64,000 nt of DNA, taken from NCBI RefSeq assembly GCF_017298635.1, contig NZ_CP071182.1, positions 3,386,001-3,450,000 on the forward strand, in the 5' to 3' direction. Position 1 is the first letter of the stretch. Each line of letters starts with the position of its first letter. The position numbers and the translations under genes were made by a program. Below are positions 26,140 to 34,822 of this stretch, piece by piece. The notes beneath the pieces were generated by a model that saw nothing but the letters and a program-made list of their open reading frames with translations, had not been told where the DNA came from and did no database searches. Origin of the DNA: Paenalicyclobacillus mengziensis. Lineage in GTDB: Bacteria; Bacillota; Bacilli; Alicyclobacillales; Alicyclobacillaceae.

Positions 26140-28030
26140 TCGGGTAAGAGGGGGTGGCTAACCCCCGTCTTCCCACACCACCGTACGTACCGTTCGGTAT
26201 ACGGCGGTTCATGTTGTGGAACGAATTGCGTCGTATCGTTCGACTAGGCTCACAAGTCCTTGGTCGCGCCAGTAGGCGAGACCAAGGGCTTTGTTCGTTT
26301 GTGGTGTGTTTGCGAGGCGCCAGTAGCCTTTGCGGGAAGCACTAATGTGCACCGCCCATTCCTCGGGGATGCCGAGTCTGACGAGATTCCGCCGTTTCGT
26401 TTTCGGTTTCTTCCATTGCTTAAGCAGACACATCCTCAGTCGACGACGGATCCACTCATCTAGGTGTTCAAACACACTACGTGTTTGAGCGTGTCTGTAG
26501 TAGCCAGCCCATCCCCGCAGGTACGCATTTAGCCATTCGAGCCTTTGCATCATCGACTGCCCTCGGCTACGTGAGGTCAGGGTGCGCACCTTGTCCTTGA
26601 AGCGTTTCAGAGACTTTGGTGCGACTCGAATTCGGGGCTGTTTGTGATGCGTGAATGAGAATCCGAGAAACTTTCGCCTCCACGGGCGGTCTACCGCGCT
26701 CTTTTCCGCGTTAACCTTGAGCTTCAGTCTTTCTTCTACAAATAACCGTAGACTTTCCATAACCCTCTCTCCGGCGTGACGGCTTTTTACGTACACGTTG
26801 CAATCGTCAGCATATCTGACGAAGCGGTGGCCACGTCGCGTCAGTTCTCGGTCCAAGTCATCCAACATAATGTTGGCGAGTAATGGACTGAGTGGACCGC
26901 CTTGTGGAACGCCCTCTTCGGTAGAGACACATACGCCGTGTTCCATGACACCCGCGTTCAGGTATCCACGAATCAGCTTTAGGACGCGCTTGTCCTTTAC
27001 CTTGCGAGCCACTCTTGCCATGAGCATGTCGTGGTTCACTCGGTCAAAGAACTGAGCTAAGTCCATATCGACTACCCAGCGGTATCCTTGCGAGATAAAT
27101 ATCTGTGCTTGGTTTACAGCTTGGTGGGCACTGCGTCCCTGACGGAAGCCATAACTGTACCATGAGAATTCCGGGTCAAAGATAGGTGTCAGTACTTGCA
27201 GAAGTGCCTGTTGGATCAGGCGGTCTAGCACCCCTGGTATCCCTAACATCCTTTTGCTGCCACCGTCTGGTTTCGGGATTTCGACCCGACGTACCGGCAT
27301 TGGTTGGTAGGTTCCATGAAGGAGGTCACTTCGGATACGTTGCCAGTTTTCCATCAGGAATGGACGAAGGGATTTTATCTCCATTCCGTCGACACCGGCA
27401 GCCCCTTTGTTCTTCTCCACACGGCGCAGCGCCGAGAGCAGGTTATCCCGCTCTACTACCTGTTCCATCAGGTCGATACAACCTTCTTCGCGGGTTGGTT
27501 CATTGGGTCGTGCCGAAGAGAAACTCGGCGCTTCCTCAGTCCCCCGTGGATTCACCACTTCCTTCTGAGGATAGCTCCCTTGTGGGATATTCGGCTGTCT
27601 TTGCTTCTCTCTCGAACTTGCCATGAACAACCCTCACAATCATGTTCAGTCCTTCCCTGCTTGGGCGTCCCTTTGCAGGTACTACGACCTCTGCTGACTT
27701 CTGCCCGTTCAACGTACCCTCTCAGGAACGCTTACCAGCATCGCTGGCGTACCGGGCAGACCTCCCCGGGTAAGAACGCTGTCTTTCCCTCCATGCACCC
27801 GCTCCATTTACTTTCAGCAGTCTTCGGTAGCAAGGGCTTTGTCATGTTTGGCTGACTCACCCAACTGCTGCTAGCCTCTATTGGAGTTCGTGACCCTCGG
27901 GCCGGAGGTTTGCCGCCGCCTTCCTTCAGATTCCACCTCGCGGTGGACACCCTTGGCTTAAGCTAATGGTTACTGCTACCTTCACCATTCCGGACTTTCA
28001 CCGTATAGACAGTGCCCATGCCGGGCGCAC
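26140..28030 (-). mobile_element. Group IIC intron, complete, inserted behind a terminator
   Basis: The 5' end on the minus strand is GTGCGCCCGGCATGGGC, a group II consensus start. Domain V lies at about 26175-26210 (arms CGCCGTA and TACGGTG with a central bulge), followed by a domain VI hairpin (GGGGGTTAGCCACCCCC) and a probable end at ...CCCGAT. The encoded maturase belongs to the GsI-IIC-like class without an endonuclease domain. The 5' exon is a rho-independent terminator (28031-28062), the usual target of class C introns. The 3' boundary is judged to within one or two bases. The intron reads in the same direction as the flanking genes but lies between them. Confidence 0.9.
26209..27630 (-). 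CDS. ltrA: Group II intron reverse transcriptase/maturase (class C)
   Basis: 473 residues. RT blocks: GAAGVDGMEIKSLR (RT0/1), YGFRQGRSAHQAV, VVDMDLAQFFDRVNHDML, EGVPQGGPLSPLLANI and the catalytic FVRYADDCNVYV (YADD at about 273-276). A maturase/thumb region (YLRGWAGYYRHAQT) and the basic DNA-binding end (LKQWKKPKTKRRNL) follow. There is no HNH endonuclease domain. It closely follows my memory of the Geobacillus GsI-IIC enzyme. The first 54 residues are a preamble also seen in other annotated intron proteins; the core may start at the Met of MEQVVERDNL (27468). No frameshift, so it is probably active. Confidence 0.93.
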   Translation of the reverse strand: MFMASSREKQRQPNIPQGSYPQKEVVNPRGTEEAPSFSSARPNEPTREEGCIDLMEQVVERDNLLSALRRVEKNKGAAGVDGMEIKSLRPFLMENWQRIRSDLLHGTYQPMPVRRVEIPKPDGGSKRMLGIPGVLDRLIQQALLQVLTPIFDPEFSWYSYGFRQGRSAHQAVNQAQIFISQGYRWVVDMDLAQFFDRVNHDMLMARVARKVKDKRVLKLIRGYLNAGVMEHGVCVSTEEGVPQGGPLSPLLANIMLDDLDRELTRRGHRFVRYADDCNVYVKSRHAGERVMESLRLFVEERLKLKVNAEKSAVDRPWRRKFLGFSFTHHKQPRIRVAPKSLKRFKDKVRTLTSRSRGQSMMQRLEWLNAYLRGWAGYYRHAQTRSVFEHLDEWIRRRLRMCLLKQWKKPKTKRRNLVRLGIPEEWAVHISASRKGYWRLANTPQTNKALGLAYWRDQGLVSLVERYDAIRSTT

Positions 28031-28062
28031 CAAAAAGAGGCCGTTGCCCGCGAGGCAACGGC
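28031..28062 (-). terminator. Terminator hairpin used as intron target site
   Basis: On the minus strand GCCGTTGCC pairs with GGCAACGGC around a 5-base loop, followed by CTCTTTTTG and then immediately the intron's GTGCG. It is the terminator of the membrane-protein gene that ends at 28328. Confidence 0.85.
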
Positions 28063-28171
28063 TATGGCAAGAGTGGTACGAAGCCTAGGGGATAGCTTCT
28101 CGATACATACTGTACTGAACCAACATGACGGGAACATGATCGCTGTGTAAAAGTTTTGCAAACCAAACTTT

Positions 28172-28255
28172 CATTTACAGGATGTATGGTTTCCATTTAC
28201 AGGACGTATGGTTTCCATTTACAGGACGTATGGTTTCCATTTACAGGATGGATAG
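28172..28255. repeat. 22-bp tandem repeat, 3.8 copies
   Basis: Units start at 28172, 28194, 28216 and 28238 (last one 18 bases). Each begins CATTTACAGGA and continues (T/C)GTATGGTTTC; copies 2 and 3 are identical and copy 1 differs at one base. It lies between a membrane-protein gene and its terminator/intron. No gene runs across it. Confidence 0.9.
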
Positions 28256-28327
28256 CTAGCGAAGATGGACTACCACTCCGCTAGACAACTCCGGTGCCCA
28301 CTCACGTAAACTACTCACGTAAAACAC

Positions 28328-29179
28328 TCACGTAGACCGCACTTTCCGAAGCGCCTTCCAAATCGAATATCCGCCAGCCCCGCCGACAACGACAATGACA
28401 AGCAACAGGGCCAAATTGATGGAGTTTAGATTGTACACGTGCAAGCCCAGTGGTAGCTCCCAATTCGCCAACCGTGGATCAATCAATTCAACGGCCCCAA
28501 CCAGTACGAATAAGACACCGCCAATAAACAAGGTGTTTCCCGCAACAAAACGACCAACGAAGACTTTTGCCCGTTCGCCAAGGTTTCTCGTTTGAATCCA
28601 ACGGCCGAAAAGCGCTCCGATGATGATTTGCATGACCATGGTACCAAGGCCGTACAAGAGCCCGGGCAAAAATGCTACCCAAGGACTGGGCATCCTCGGC
28701 GAAAAAACCGTGTAAATGATTGTCGCGAATGCTCCCGTTCCCCACCCCGCGACAAATCCATGAATCAGCGCCAACTTCACGGGAACCGTTTGTTTGTCCT
28801 CGGGGACAGCTGGGATCATCTTTTCCAGCCAAGGAAAAAAATGTAATGTCTGATGGCGGTAGAGAATAAAATATCCGGATACAAACATGACAAGACCAAC
28901 GATGAGATAGACAATTTGCTCTGCTCCTGGCCGCATCAGGAAGCTTGCCAACGCAAAATAAGCCAGTTCTGAGGCAATCGCACGCTGCAGTGTGAAGGTT
29001 AATGAAAACAATAAACCGGCCCGCATTCCACCACGGGAACTATAGCTGCCGATAGAATAGCTAAAGGTGATGGGCCAAGTGTGTTCATCCGGCGTAATGC
29101 CGTGGACAATGCCCATTAAAAACACCGTCACCAAATCAATGAGCCAAGTCACATGATGTGGCTGATACCAGAAGTTCAT
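28328..29179 (-). CDS. Multi-pass membrane protein, NicO/UreH-like metal transporter candidate
   Basis: 283 residues from the ATG with AAGGAG six bases upstream; the 300-residue reading lacks a site. About seven membrane segments. The first helix holds GIVHGITPDEHTWPITF, a variant of the H-x4-D-H signature of Ni/Co permeases, and a second similar helix has LIHGFVAGWGTGAFATIIYT. The repeat of His-containing helices suggests the NicO/RcnA/UreH superfamily; the metal is not known and other export roles are possible. Divergent from the TauE/SafE gene. Confidence 0.55.
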   Translation of the reverse strand: MNFWYQPHHVTWLIDLVTVFLMGIVHGITPDEHTWPITFSYSIGSYSSRGGMRAGLLFSLTFTLQRAIASELAYFALASFLMRPGAEQIVYLIVGLVMFVSGYFILYRHQTLHFFPWLEKMIPAVPEDKQTVPVKLALIHGFVAGWGTGAFATIIYTVFSPRMPSPWVAFLPGLLYGLGTMVMQIIIGALFGRWIQTRNLGERAKVFVGRFVAGNTLFIGGVLFVLVGAVELIDPRLANWELPLGLHVYNLNSINLALLLVIVVVGGAGGYSIWKALRKVRST

Positions 29180-29400
29180 GGTTGTCTCCTTAGAGGGTGC
29201 GGCGCAATCGACTTGCTCCGCCACTCTCATTCAACGTGTTATCGAAAATCATTTCCTATAAACAAGTTACAATATGCCATTACTGTCCGTCAATAGGTTG
29301 CAAGAACAATACCCCGTCCGGTATAAAACCAAGTACTCTAGCATAGCATGGCCATGTACAAGCCATTACAACCACCCGTCGGGACGGAGGAGTGATGACG

Positions 29401-30195
29401 ATGTCAATTGGAGCGTTCCTGACTCTGCTTTGTATTGGGCTTTTAGGCTCTTTTGTCTCTGGTATGGTTGGCATTGGTGGTTCCATCGTGAAGTATCCGT
29501 TGCTACTCTATGTACCGCCCCTCCTTGGCGTAGCAGAGTTTTCTTCACATCAAGTATCAGGTATTAGTGCAGTTCAGGTTCTGTTTTCAACCGCCGCTGG
29601 CGTCTTTGCGTACCGAAAGGGGAATTATCTCAATTATCGTCTGATTGCCTATATGGGTGCTGCTATCGTAGTTGGCAGTTTCATCGGCGCTTACGAAGCT
29701 CGCTATCTCTCCGAGAATGCCATCAACCTCGTGTACGCGTTTCTTGCAACCATTGCCGCAGCGATGATGTTCATACGGACCGAAGAACGGATGGATGACC
29801 AGAACTCCAGCTCGGGCGAATTTAATCGCGTGCTCGTTGTTATTCTGGCTGGGACAGTGGGACTGTTGTCCGGGGTCGTCGGAGCAGCTGGAGCGTTCTT
29901 GCTCGTCCCCTTGATGCTTGTCGTGCTGAAGATTCCGATGAGAGTAACCATCGCATCCTCACTGGCCATCACGTTCATCTCATCGATTGGTGCAACGATT
30001 GGCAAATTGTCAGCTGGAGATGTACTGCTCGGCCCGAGCCTTGTGATGATTTGGGCCAGCATTGTTGCCGCTCCGTTAGGTGCACGGGTTGGAAAGCGAA
30101 TCAGTGTAAAGTGGCTGAAAGCCATCCTTGCGCTCCTTATTGTGGTTACTTGCGTAAAAATCTGGTCGGATATGTTACACCAAATACCTCACTAA
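29401..30195 (+). CDS. TauE/SafE-family membrane permease
   Basis: 264 residues from the ATG eight bases after GGAGGAG; GTG and ATG codons just upstream are too close to the site. The family repeat is visible twice: FVSGMVGIGGSIVKYPLLL in the first half and LLSGVVGAAGAFLLVPLML in the second, each followed by helices. The family exports sulfite, sulfoacetate or similar anions, or moves protons/anions; the substrate is not shown. The protein has eight membrane segments with an acidic central loop (RTEERMDDQNSSS). Confidence 0.88.
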   Translation: MSIGAFLTLLCIGLLGSFVSGMVGIGGSIVKYPLLLYVPPLLGVAEFSSHQVSGISAVQVLFSTAAGVFAYRKGNYLNYRLIAYMGAAIVVGSFIGAYEARYLSENAINLVYAFLATIAAAMMFIRTEERMDDQNSSSGEFNRVLVVILAGTVGLLSGVVGAAGAFLLVPLMLVVLKIPMRVTIASSLAITFISSIGATIGKLSAGDVLLGPSLVMIWASIVAAPLGARVGKRISVKWLKAILALLIVVTCVKIWSDMLHQIPH

Positions 30196-30512
30196 ACTGA
30201 CGTCGACATGACGAATCCGCGGACAACCTCCTTAGACACCCCCTGACCGAGTCCACTGTCTGGAATGAGTCCACTTCGATTCATAATTACCCTGGCGTTC
30301 GTTGTGCCGTTTAAAGGCGAAAGTGAATAGGCAGTAACATCACCGTTTTACAAAACTGCATAAGCGGTTGGAAACCGAGGGGACGAAAACAACGTAAGGT
30401 GGCATGTCCGTCGGGCAGACGCCAAATTTCACTGGAACATCACTTTTCCATCAAGCGGCAGTTGATTATTGCACTAATGTTCAGATAAAATAACTCAAAG
30501 GAGGGAATGCAC
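30196..30512. other. 317-base intergenic stretch
   Basis: No gene-like frame. Contains several short GAAA-capped stem candidates (for example around 30319-30330 and 30370-30380) in a stretch that could be a leader or small RNA, but no known RNA family is recognised. The last 20 bases give the GGAGGG ribosome site of the IDEAL-domain gene. Confidence 0.4.
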
Positions 30513-30722
30513 ATGCTAGAAAATACATCACGGCAGCACCCGACCCGTCCTCCCTACACTCCGTCAGAATTAACGCAGATGGCTGAAGACGTTGTGCATG
30601 AAGCCGTCACAAAGTGGTATCAAGAATGGCTCAGGTCCCGGATTGATGAAGCTTTAGACGAACGTGACCAGGAACGCTTTTATGAACTTGCCGAGCACTG
30701 GAATCAACTTTACGCGCGTTAA
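30513..30722 (+). CDS. Small IDEAL-domain protein
   Basis: 69 residues. The C-terminal LRSRIDEALDERDQERFYELAEHW fits the IDEAL domain (PF08858), named for the IDEAL residues seen here as IDEAL in RIDEALDERD. In Bacillus the domain occurs in YpiB-type and ComK-neighbour proteins and helps protein-protein contact. Start ATG with GGAGGG seven bases upstream; the ATG two codons earlier overlaps the site. Ends directly in a strong terminator, so it is a one-gene unit. Confidence 0.75.
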   Translation: MLENTSRQHPTRPPYTPSELTQMAEDVVHEAVTKWYQEWLRSRIDEALDERDQERFYELAEHWNQLYAR

Positions 30723-30750
30723 CGCTCCGATGCCATCGGAGCGTTTTTTA
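30721..30750 (+). terminator. Terminator of the IDEAL-domain gene
   Basis: AACGCTCCGAT pairs with ATCGGAGCGTT around a three-base loop, followed by TTTTTT. The stem begins within the stop codon. Confidence 0.92.
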
Positions 30751-30858
30751 TCCCCAGTCTCCTGGTTCTGCGGCTAAACTCTAAAATTAGGTTGGACGTC
30801 GCAGGTGTTTTCGTCATCCATGTCAAACATATGGAGGACAACGATCAGGAGTGACGGC

Positions 30859-31680
30859 ATGAAACCATTTCTCAAGTGGGCGGGCAACAAGTACCGTATT
30901 GTGAATAAAATTCGGGGTATTCTTCCCCCTGGCAAGCGTCTCATCGAGCCATTTGCGGGCTCAGCGGCTGTTTTTTTGAATACAGAGTACAAAGAAAACT
31001 TTATCAATGATAGGAACACTGACCTCATTAACGTGTTTGTGACCCTCAAGCAGTTTGGGCCCGCTTTTATTGACGCATGCAAAAGTTTGTTTACGCCGGA
31101 GCACAATGTTCCCCGTGTCTATTATGAATTTCGAGAGGAATTCAATGCAACACGGGACTTATTTCGAAAAGCGGCCTTGTTCATTTACTTAAACCGCCAT
31201 GGCTACAACGGGCTATGTAGGTATAACAATGACGGCGGATTTAATGTGCCATTTGGTCGATACAAAAAACCGTATTTTCCATTCGATGAAATGATGATGT
31301 TTTACCACAAATCCCAAAGCGCCACTTTCCTGACCGAAGACTTCGAAACTGTCATGCAGCAGGCTCAGCCTGGCGACGTCATTTATTGCGATCCACCTTA
31401 CGTTCCTCTGTCAGCGACGGCAAATTTCACGAATTACAGCGCAGGGGGCTTTGGATTTGGTGAACAACTTCGTTTGGCAAAAGCTGCAAGGGAAGCATCA
31501 GGGAGAGGAGTTCCCGTTCTCATCTCCAACCACCAAACACCGTTTACTGAAGAAATCTATCAGACTGCCCAAATTACAACGTTTGACGTACAGCGCCTCA
31601 TCAGTTGTGACAGCACAAATCGAAATAAAGCCACTGAACTCTTGGCGTTGTTTCCGGCACTCGTATCATCAGTGAACTGA
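30859..31680 (+). CDS. dam: Dam-type DNA adenine methyltransferase, orphan
   Basis: 273 residues. FLKWAGNKYRIV is the SAM motif I of the D12/Dam class, LIEPFAGSAAVFLN follows, RHGYNGLCRYNNDGGFNVPFG is typical for GATC enzymes, and the catalytic DPPY lies at residues 178-181. The ATG has AGGAG seven bases upstream. No restriction endonuclease gene is adjacent, so it is probably a solitary regulator or phage-derived methylase; GATC as target is inferred from similarity with Dam/DpnM. Confidence 0.9.
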   Translation: MKPFLKWAGNKYRIVNKIRGILPPGKRLIEPFAGSAAVFLNTEYKENFINDRNTDLINVFVTLKQFGPAFIDACKSLFTPEHNVPRVYYEFREEFNATRDLFRKAALFIYLNRHGYNGLCRYNNDGGFNVPFGRYKKPYFPFDEMMMFYHKSQSATFLTEDFETVMQQAQPGDVIYCDPPYVPLSATANFTNYSAGGFGFGEQLRLAKAAREASGRGVPVLISNHQTPFTEEIYQTAQITTFDVQRLISCDSTNRNKATELLALFPALVSSVN

Positions 31681-31698
31681 AGTAAATCCACTCGACTA

Positions 31699-31722
31699 CC
31701 CCATGTCATCATGCACATGGGG
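31699..31722 (+). terminator. Hairpin after dam
   Basis: CCCCATGT pairs with ACATGGGG around an 8-base loop, followed by TTT. Weak U-run, so the call is moderate. Confidence 0.55.
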
Positions 31723-31831
31723 TTTCCATGCTGTCTTGACCGCCGCTTTGCAGAGTCGTCTTCGGAGTGTTCTTCTTCAAGTCTTCCGCTAATGAAACCT
31801 ATCATGAAACCTATAATGAAACCGAGACCCG

Positions 31832-32362
31832 TCAATGAAGCCTAGACCCGTGCAGTACATTTTTCATCAGGAGATTCGAAATCCGCAGAGCTTGTACTCG
31901 AGTCTTTGCGGGGGCAGAAATCATGAATCCATTGCGGCTATTCCAGCCTGTTATCCTGCCGTGCGATGAAAACTCCTCAATGGTAAAGCTGTTGAAATTA
32001 TTGCTGGCGAACATTGTTCCGTATGCACGTGTGACAGGTTTCCCGCTCCGGAAGTATCCATAAATCATTGGCCCAGAACCATCCGGTCGAAAATGGATGA
32101 CAAGGAGATGTTTGTTGTCGGGATTCGGCATGTGGGCCCCTTGAATCGAAATGGTACCAACAAACGTCCTTTGCCCTGTCCAAGCCCCGTGGAGTCTTCC
32201 TCGTATAACCAAAGAAATTGGGTGAACCTCAGTCCGGTCATGCCCAAGTTGGTACTCAACCCCCGTCAGTGACAAGGAGATGCGCTTTGGCATGGCGTAC
32301 AGAGCAGCGATGAAAACGGTTACGATAAGCAGAACAGCGATGGTGCTCAGTACTCTTTTCAT
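31832..32362 (-). CDS. Secreted or membrane-anchored hypothetical protein
   Basis: 176 residues from the ATG six bases after GGAGG. An uncleaved or cleavable hydrophobic segment (LSTIAVLLIVTVFIAALYAM) is followed by a beta-rich extracytoplasmic domain with many short strands (LVIRGRLHGAWTGQRTFVGT, HLLVIHFRPDG). I recall similar small Bacillales proteins but no function. It is divergent from the glycosyltransferase gene. Confidence 0.6.
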   Translation of the reverse strand: MKRVLSTIAVLLIVTVFIAALYAMPKRISLSLTGVEYQLGHDRTEVHPISLVIRGRLHGAWTGQRTFVGTISIQGAHMPNPDNKHLLVIHFRPDGSGPMIYGYFRSGKPVTRAYGTMFASNNFNSFTIEEFSSHGRITGWNSRNGFMISAPAKTRVQALRISNLLMKNVLHGSRLH

Positions 32363-32574
32363 CGTCCACCTCCACATCCAGGGTAGACCACCATATCCCA
32401 GTTCAAGGGCGTATACGATGTCAGGGCATTCACAGCAATACTATCTGCCTATTTATTTTATCGTGTCAGTCTCCAAAGAACCATCATGTTGTGTCAGTGA
32501 GAAGGCAGATGAGCAGTTGTGTTACTTCGGCTTGTACGGTACAGTTGTACCGAATTCCATGGACAAAGCGGGAG

Positions 32575-33813
32575 GTGAGTCAATCGAAAAAGAAGCTCTT
32601 GCTCGTGTCCTACTTTGCCCCCCCCGTCATCAACGCGGAAGCCATTCTTGTATGGAAGACGGTACGACAACTTGAGCACTACTTTGATGTCGAGGTCATC
32701 TCGTCTTCACTGCAGGCGTATGATCGTGTCGATGAGCAAATGACCTGGTCTTCCGCGGTTGCGGTTGCGAGGAAACACGCACATCTGCCACAGGGTGCAT
32801 TTACGCGTAAAGCAAGTGAACGCGCAATGGGGCTCATTGCTGACGAACAGTATCTCTGGGCCGTTCTTGGGAAGGTGAATCCGTCTACTTGCGATGTGAT
32901 TTACAGCCGCTCTCACCCTGGAGCCAGTCACATTGCAGCTTATCGCATCAAGCGCAAATTACATAAACCCTGGGTGGCTCAGTTTAGTGATCCCTGGGCA
33001 AACAACCCGTACCATAAAAACCATACCTTGATGCGAAAGACGATGGACAGCCGCTGGGAGCGTCTAGTGGTTGAAAATGCAGACGTACTCATCTTCCCAA
33101 CTGAAGAAATCGCAGACATGTATCGGCAGGCTTATGCTTCATTTGGCGTTTCGGCTAAATCAGTTGTATTACCTCATCATTATACGCCAGAATTCTACCC
33201 TGAAATGCCATCGCGTGATAGGGCAGTCATCGCCTCAACGCGTGACATGGAGAGCGAAAACCGCCAGCAAGCCCCTCACGTCTCGTTCGCCTACTTTGGG
33301 GATTTCTACGGTCTTCGTTCGCCTTTGCCATTTCTTGAAGCTCTAAGACTCCTGGACCGGGAATCACCCGATGTGCTCCACCGCATGACCGTATCTTTCT
33401 ACGGAAACATCGCGTCAAAGTTCTCATCTTTGGTCCAAGCGTCACCGATTCCGATTGTTACAGACAAAGTCTCCTACCTGGAAAGCCTGAAACGCATGGT
33501 GAAAACGGACGTCCTATTGTTGATTGACGCACCCTCCATGACGGGAACCAACCCTTTTCTTGCGTCCAAGGTGATTGACTACCTTGGTGCAGGACGACCG
33601 ATTATTGGTATCACCGACCCAAAAGGTACGTCACCTGCAATTCTCCGACAGTATGGGCATGATGTAATACGTCCCGATGACATCAAAGGAATTGCTCAGA
33701 CAGTAGAGCGTCGTATCACAGAATCAAACATCTCGCTCACTCCGCCGTCAGAATTCACCACTCAGCACGTCATCGGCCAATTGGCTTCTATTATGAAGGA
33801 CCTCATTCACTAA
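32575..33813 (+). CDS. Glycosyltransferase, GT-B fold (family 4-like)
   Basis: About 412 residues. The N-terminal Rossmann part begins KKKLLLVSYFAPPVINAEAI and includes VIYSRSHPGASHIAAYRIKR and PWVAQFSDPW; the C-terminal half has VSFAYFGDFYGLRSPLPFLEAL and the donor-binding NPFLASKVIDYLGAGRPIIGI. It probably transfers a sugar to an envelope glycan. The GTG start is a guess: it adjoins a GGAG site, and no better codon is found; the true N-terminus lies just before KKKLLLV. It is not next to other glycan genes. Confidence 0.8.
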   Translation: MSQSKKKLLLVSYFAPPVINAEAILVWKTVRQLEHYFDVEVISSSLQAYDRVDEQMTWSSAVAVARKHAHLPQGAFTRKASERAMGLIADEQYLWAVLGKVNPSTCDVIYSRSHPGASHIAAYRIKRKLHKPWVAQFSDPWANNPYHKNHTLMRKTMDSRWERLVVENADVLIFPTEEIADMYRQAYASFGVSAKSVVLPHHYTPEFYPEMPSRDRAVIASTRDMESENRQQAPHVSFAYFGDFYGLRSPLPFLEALRLLDRESPDVLHRMTVSFYGNIASKFSSLVQASPIPIVTDKVSYLESLKRMVKTDVLLLIDAPSMTGTNPFLASKVIDYLGAGRPIIGITDPKGTSPAILRQYGHDVIRPDDIKGIAQTVERRITESNISLTPPSEFTTQHVIGQLASIMKDLIH

Positions 33814-33861
33814 CCGGTCACGTGCCAGCCTTTCGAGGGCCGCACCATATCACCTTGAGGA

Positions 33862-34707
33862 CTACTTCCAATCCGCCCCCGAGGTCCAGTCCTCTGAACC
33901 GAATAATTCCTGTAAGATGGATTGGACAATGGCCGCATTTCGCTCAGTCGCGCGGTTTTTCATTTGCTCATAAAGTTTCTTATCCGGAAGCTGTGCAAAC
34001 AACTCGTAACTCGGTGCTCCTTGCGCGTCATCCGTGTTCACTTCAATCAGCCAAAGCTGGCCCTGACGACTCATACCAAGATCAATACCGATGTCATTAA
34101 AGTCTCGGTACCGATTCAGAATGCTGGCTATGGAAGCTCCGATTCTTTGCAGTCGCCAACGGACCTGCTCTGGCCCATACCTCAAATGGAGGCTTTGCAA
34201 CACGGTCTCCATGGGAAGTACTTTTCCCTGGCTGATTGCCACGTTGGATACAATCGCGTCCGTGCCGCCCACCCGAACCAGTTCACCAGCATAGACCCAG
34301 CCATCGGAAGCATCCTTTTGCATGTGAACACGAATATCAAAAGGTCGCCCTTGATATCGTGCGAGGGGTGCGGCCTGTTGAATGATGGACTGCTGGTTGT
34401 GGTAGTATGCCGAGATGAGTTTTGCTAGCAGCCTCAGATTCCGCGACCGAAGGGCTGACTGTCCCTGACGGTGCCAGCGGTAAAGCCCATGATGTCCTTC
34501 TAAAACACTGACAGCTTGACCTCCCCACCCACTGACGGTTTTGATATATATTTTGCCGTATCTCGACAACATCAAGGCCAAGGCAGGCTCCTGGTACAAG
34601 ACAGTTTCAGGAAGTCTACATGGACCGATGGATTCCCCCGCCAACGCTTTGTACATTTCCCATTTGTTCAGAAATCCCCGCTCTGCATCTAACTTGCCAT
34701 CTCCCAA
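33862..34707 (-). CDS. YheC/YheD-type ATP-grasp protein (spore coat-associated family)
   Basis: 281 residues from the TTG seven bases after GGGGGG; the 345-residue reading would overlap the intergenic region and has no site. ATP-grasp marks: LNKWEMYKALAGESI, KIYIKTVSGWGGQAV, PFDIRVHMQKD and the metal-binding DIGIDLGMSRQGQLWLIEVN. The family is linked to the endospore coat in Bacillus, reaction unknown. It sits directly after the GH18 gene on the same strand, a plausible sporulation pair. Confidence 0.82.
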   Translation of the reverse strand: MGDGKLDAERGFLNKWEMYKALAGESIGPCRLPETVLYQEPALALMLSRYGKIYIKTVSGWGGQAVSVLEGHHGLYRWHRQGQSALRSRNLRLLAKLISAYYHNQQSIIQQAAPLARYQGRPFDIRVHMQKDASDGWVYAGELVRVGGTDAIVSNVAISQGKVLPMETVLQSLHLRYGPEQVRWRLQRIGASIASILNRYRDFNDIGIDLGMSRQGQLWLIEVNTDDAQGAPSYELFAQLPDKKLYEQMKNRATERNAAIVQSILQELFGSEDWTSGADWK

Positions 34708-34822
34708 GCATATGCCCCCCTGACCTAATGGTCTATGGTCAGAATAGGCAAAAACACAGAAACCGGGCACGGCACTTGGCCGGCCCGGGCACCCTACTTT
34801 CTTTATTTGATGTATGACGTCA

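Noticed and set aside
26798-27855. Plus-strand frames across the group II intron (85-183 codons)
   Set aside because: They are antisense to the reverse transcriptase and intron RNA and have no start signals.
30196-30512. 6S RNA, SRP RNA or known riboswitch
   Set aside because: Short GAAA-capped stems are visible but the order and conserved bases of these families are not.
31560-31835. 91-codon minus-strand frame starting MTGLGFIIGFMIGF next to the secreted hypothetical protein
   Set aside because: It overlaps 120 bases of dam and its terminator hairpin, begins at a TTG without a ribosome site, and its second half has no family-like features. The hydrophobic start keeps a small chance that a short protein exists.
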